Source of the DNA: an uncultured Propionibacteriaceae bacterium
Lineage (GTDB): Bacteria > Actinomycetota > Actinomycetes > Propionibacteriales > Propionibacteriaceae
Length of the DNA stretch: 19,378 bases
Direction of reading: 5' to 3'
Assembly: GCA_937859105.1 (NCBI GenBank)
Contig: CALMAD010000482.1
Span: forward strand, 1-19,378
The translations under genes were made by a program, and so were the position numbers. Below are positions 17,519 through 19,378 of this stretch, piece after piece. Numbering within the stretch: position 1 is the first letter of the stretch; each line of letters starts with the position of its first letter. The notes beneath the pieces were generated by a model. It made no database searches, was not told the DNA's origin, and saw only the letters and a list, made by a program, of their open reading frames with translations.

Positions 17519-17575
17519 GCCGACAGCCTAGGAACCCCGGCCAATCGACCCTCATCGCCGCCTCCCCTCCCCCGG

Positions 17576-19378
17576 TCACCGCTGGGTCGTCACCGACAGG
17601 CGTCCGTCTGCCCACCGCGCCACCGCCACCGCGCCGTGCTCGTCGGTGCGCACCACCTGAGCGCCGAGACCGCCGACCAGCCGAAGCGTCCGGGTGGTCG
17701 GGTGCCCGTAGTCGTTGTCGGCTCCCACGCTCACGACCGCCACCTGCGGGGTGGTCAGCCCCAGGAACGCCGGCGACTGCCGCGCGCTGCCGTGGTGCGG
17801 CACGAGCAGCACGTCGACGTCCACCGCCGACCCCAGCCCGAGCAGCCGGTCCTGGCCGGTCGCCTCCGTGTCCCCCGCCAGCAGCGCCGTCACCCCGGAA
17901 GCCGTCACCTTCAGCACCACCGAGGCGTCGTTCTCCGCCGACGACTCCCCCTCGGACGCCGCCGACACGCTCGGCGCCTCGGTCGGCGCCGCCAGGATCT
18001 CCACCCGGACGCCGCCCGCCGTCCACACCTGGCCCGCCTCCGCGACCTGCCGCGAACCCCCGGCCCGCTGCACGATCGCCTCGCCGGAGGGGGGCGACCG
18101 GACGACCGACGTCAACACCACCCCCGGCGAGCGCGCCGCCACCGCCGGGAGGCCCGTGACGTGGTCGGCGTGCAGGTGGGTGAGCACGGCCAGCGGCACC
18201 CGCCGGACGCCGAGCGACGCCAGACACCGGTCGAGCAGCCTCGGGTCGGGCCCGGCGTCCACCACCACCGCCGACCCGCCGCCCGCGTCGAAGACGGTCG
18301 CGTCGCCCTGCCCGACGTCGCAGGACGCCATCGCCCACCCGCGCGGCGGCCACCCGGGCGGCGACGGGGGCCGGGCCAGCGCCGCGACGAGCGCGCCCGC
18401 CAGGCCCAGGCAGAGCCAGCGGCGTCCGAGAATCCAGGGCATCAGCCGCCCCGACGTGAGGCAGGCCACCGTCACCACCGCGATCGCCGGCGGCGTCGCC
18501 GGCCAGGGGTGGGACGCCCCCGGCAACGCGTCCCCGAGCCGCGCGATCCAGCACAGGGCCTGGGCCCACCAGCCGGCCAGCCACGCGCACGCCGACGCTG
18601 CGGGCAGCCACACCATCGAGAGCGCTGCCGCAAGGAACCCGCACACCGTCGCGGGCCCGACCAGCGGGCCGGCGACCGCGTTCGCGACGAGCCCGGCGAG
18701 CGACACCTGCCCGGAGATCGCCGTCACGATCGGCTGCGTTGCCACCTGCGCGGCCAGCGGGACGGCCACCGCCTCCGCGCACCACGCCGGCATCCAGCGA
18801 GCCATGACCCGCGTCCAGCGGCCCGCCCACCACAGCAAACCCGCCGACGCCGTCACCGACAAGGCGAACCCGATCGACCGCGACATCCACGGATCGAGCA
18901 GCACGAGGCCCCACACTGCCACCGCCAAGTACCGCAGCCCCTGACGCCCGCCGCCCGATCGGCCGACCGCCACCAGCCCGACGAGCCCCATCGCCGCCGC
19001 CCGGACGACCGACGGCTCGCCCAGGCACAACGCGACGAACGCCGCGACCCCGGCGATCAGCACGGCCGTCAGCCCTCGACCGCGCACCCCCACCCCGACC
19101 GCCACGACCCGCAGGAACACCAGCAGCAGCGTCAGGTTCGCGCCCGACACCGCGGTCAGGTGCGTCAGGCCGGTGGTCTTGAACCGGTCGACCAGGTCCT
19201 CGCCCATGCCCGACGTGTCCCCGACGACCAACGCCGGGACGAGCGCTCGCGGCTCGGGGGCCAGCCCGGCGCACGCCGCGCGCAACCCCGCCCGGACGCT
19301 TGCCACCGCCCGATCCACCGGCCCCGGCTCGGCCACGATCTCGGGGGCGCCGCGGACGCGAACTTCCGCCACCAGGCC
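17576..19378 (-). CDS. comEC: ComEC/Rec2 family DNA internalization protein (5' end outside the window)
   Basis: ComEC forms the inner-membrane channel that takes up single-stranded DNA during natural transformation. The 600 residues present cover the competence domain and the C-terminal metallo-beta-lactamase-like domain; the N-terminal part lies beyond base 19378. The competence domain shows ALVVGDTSGM, the signature HLTAVSGANLTLLL, many hydrophobic helices, and LGEPSVVRAAAMG. The soluble domain shows ASCDVGQGDATVF, LTHLHADHVTG (metal ligands), LLAGDTEATGQ and LLVPHHGSARQS, all expected of an intact nuclease-like fold. The stop is TGA 17576-17578. The frame is open to the window edge, where the first codons read GLVAEVRVRG, so no start can be assigned. 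comEC is present in many actinobacteria not known to be competent, so competence is not implied. Confidence 0.95.
   Translation of the reverse strand, partial: GLVAEVRVRGAPEIVAEPGPVDRAVASVRAGLRAACAGLAPEPRALVPALVVGDTSGMGEDLVDRFKTTGLTHLTAVSGANLTLLLVFLRVVAVGVGVRGRGLTAVLIAGVAAFVALCLGEPSVVRAAAMGLVGLVAVGRSGGGRQGLRYLAVAVWGLVLLDPWMSRSIGFALSVTASAGLLWWAGRWTRVMARWMPAWCAEAVAVPLAAQVATQPIVTAISGQVSLAGLVANAVAGPLVGPATVCGFLAAALSMVWLPAASACAWLAGWWAQALCWIARLGDALPGASHPWPATPPAIAVVTVACLTSGRLMPWILGRRWLCLGLAGALVAALARPPSPPGWPPRGWAMASCDVGQGDATVFDAGGGSAVVVDAGPDPRLLDRCLASLGVRRVPLAVLTHLHADHVTGLPAVAARSPGVVLTSVVRSPPSGEAIVQRAGGSRQVAEAGQVWTAGGVRVEILAAPTEAPSVSAASEGESSAENDASVVLKVTASGVTALLAGDTEATGQDRLLGLGSAVDVDVLLVPHHGSARQSPAFLGLTTPQVAVVSVGADNDYGHPTTRTLRLVGGLGAQVVRTDEHGAVAVARWADGRLSVTTQR

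Noticed and set aside
15465..19274. Minus-strand open frame of about 1,269 codons overlapping sppA and comEC
   Set aside because: It covers two clearly conserved genes in another frame, and its product is Arg/Gly/Ala-rich without motifs; it is a GC shadow.

Overview
This is a GC-rich window from a high-GC Gram-positive (actinobacterial) chromosome. Support for that comes from ribosomal protein S20 and LepA sequences of actinobacterial character, GTG/TTG starts, a TAGAGT -10 box, and an LPQTG sortase-anchored surface protein. The cluster comEC-sppA-holA-rpsT-lepA is chromosomal housekeeping. Propionibacteriaceae is a plausible family, but this is inference only. Everything except the deoC remnant at the left edge reads on the minus strand.

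Layout from right to left, in the direction of transcription: comEC (17576-19378, runs off the edge; DNA-uptake channel), a long-form signal peptide peptidase sppA (15686-17518), and holA (14644-15636; DNA polymerase III delta). A 421-base intergenic stretch with inverted and direct repeats follows. Then comes an 11.2-kb locus (3047-14222) for a giant surface protein of about 3,730 residues: signal peptide, about 350-residue N-terminal beta-rich domain, about 29 tandem DUF11/DUF7507-type beta-sandwich repeats, a Pro/Thr stalk, and an LPQTG wall anchor. Its stop codon overlaps the start of a small lipoprotein gene (2571-3047; TGATG), which ends in a strong hairpin terminator. Next are rpsT with its own promoter and terminator, and lepA. 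lepA converges on a deoC remnant across a shared bidirectional terminator-like hairpin.

The giant gene cannot be read as one frame in this sequence. Reading through the homologous repeats requires seven frame changes, all in the direction of missing bases and several at G/C runs, plus one in-frame TAG inside a repeat that has lost about 12 nt. The deoC remnant lacks about 80 internal codons, including the Schiff-base lysine segment. The rpsT, holA, sppA, comEC and lepA frames look intact. The adhesin may be a real pseudogene, or the lesions may be indel errors concentrated in a hard, repetitive region; the sequence alone does not decide.

The least expected signal is a DNA word rather than a gene: the heptamer GGACGCC/GGCGTCC recurs about every 200 bases, in all reading frames, on both strands and in intergenic DNA. 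That is roughly eight to ten times what base composition predicts by my hand count.
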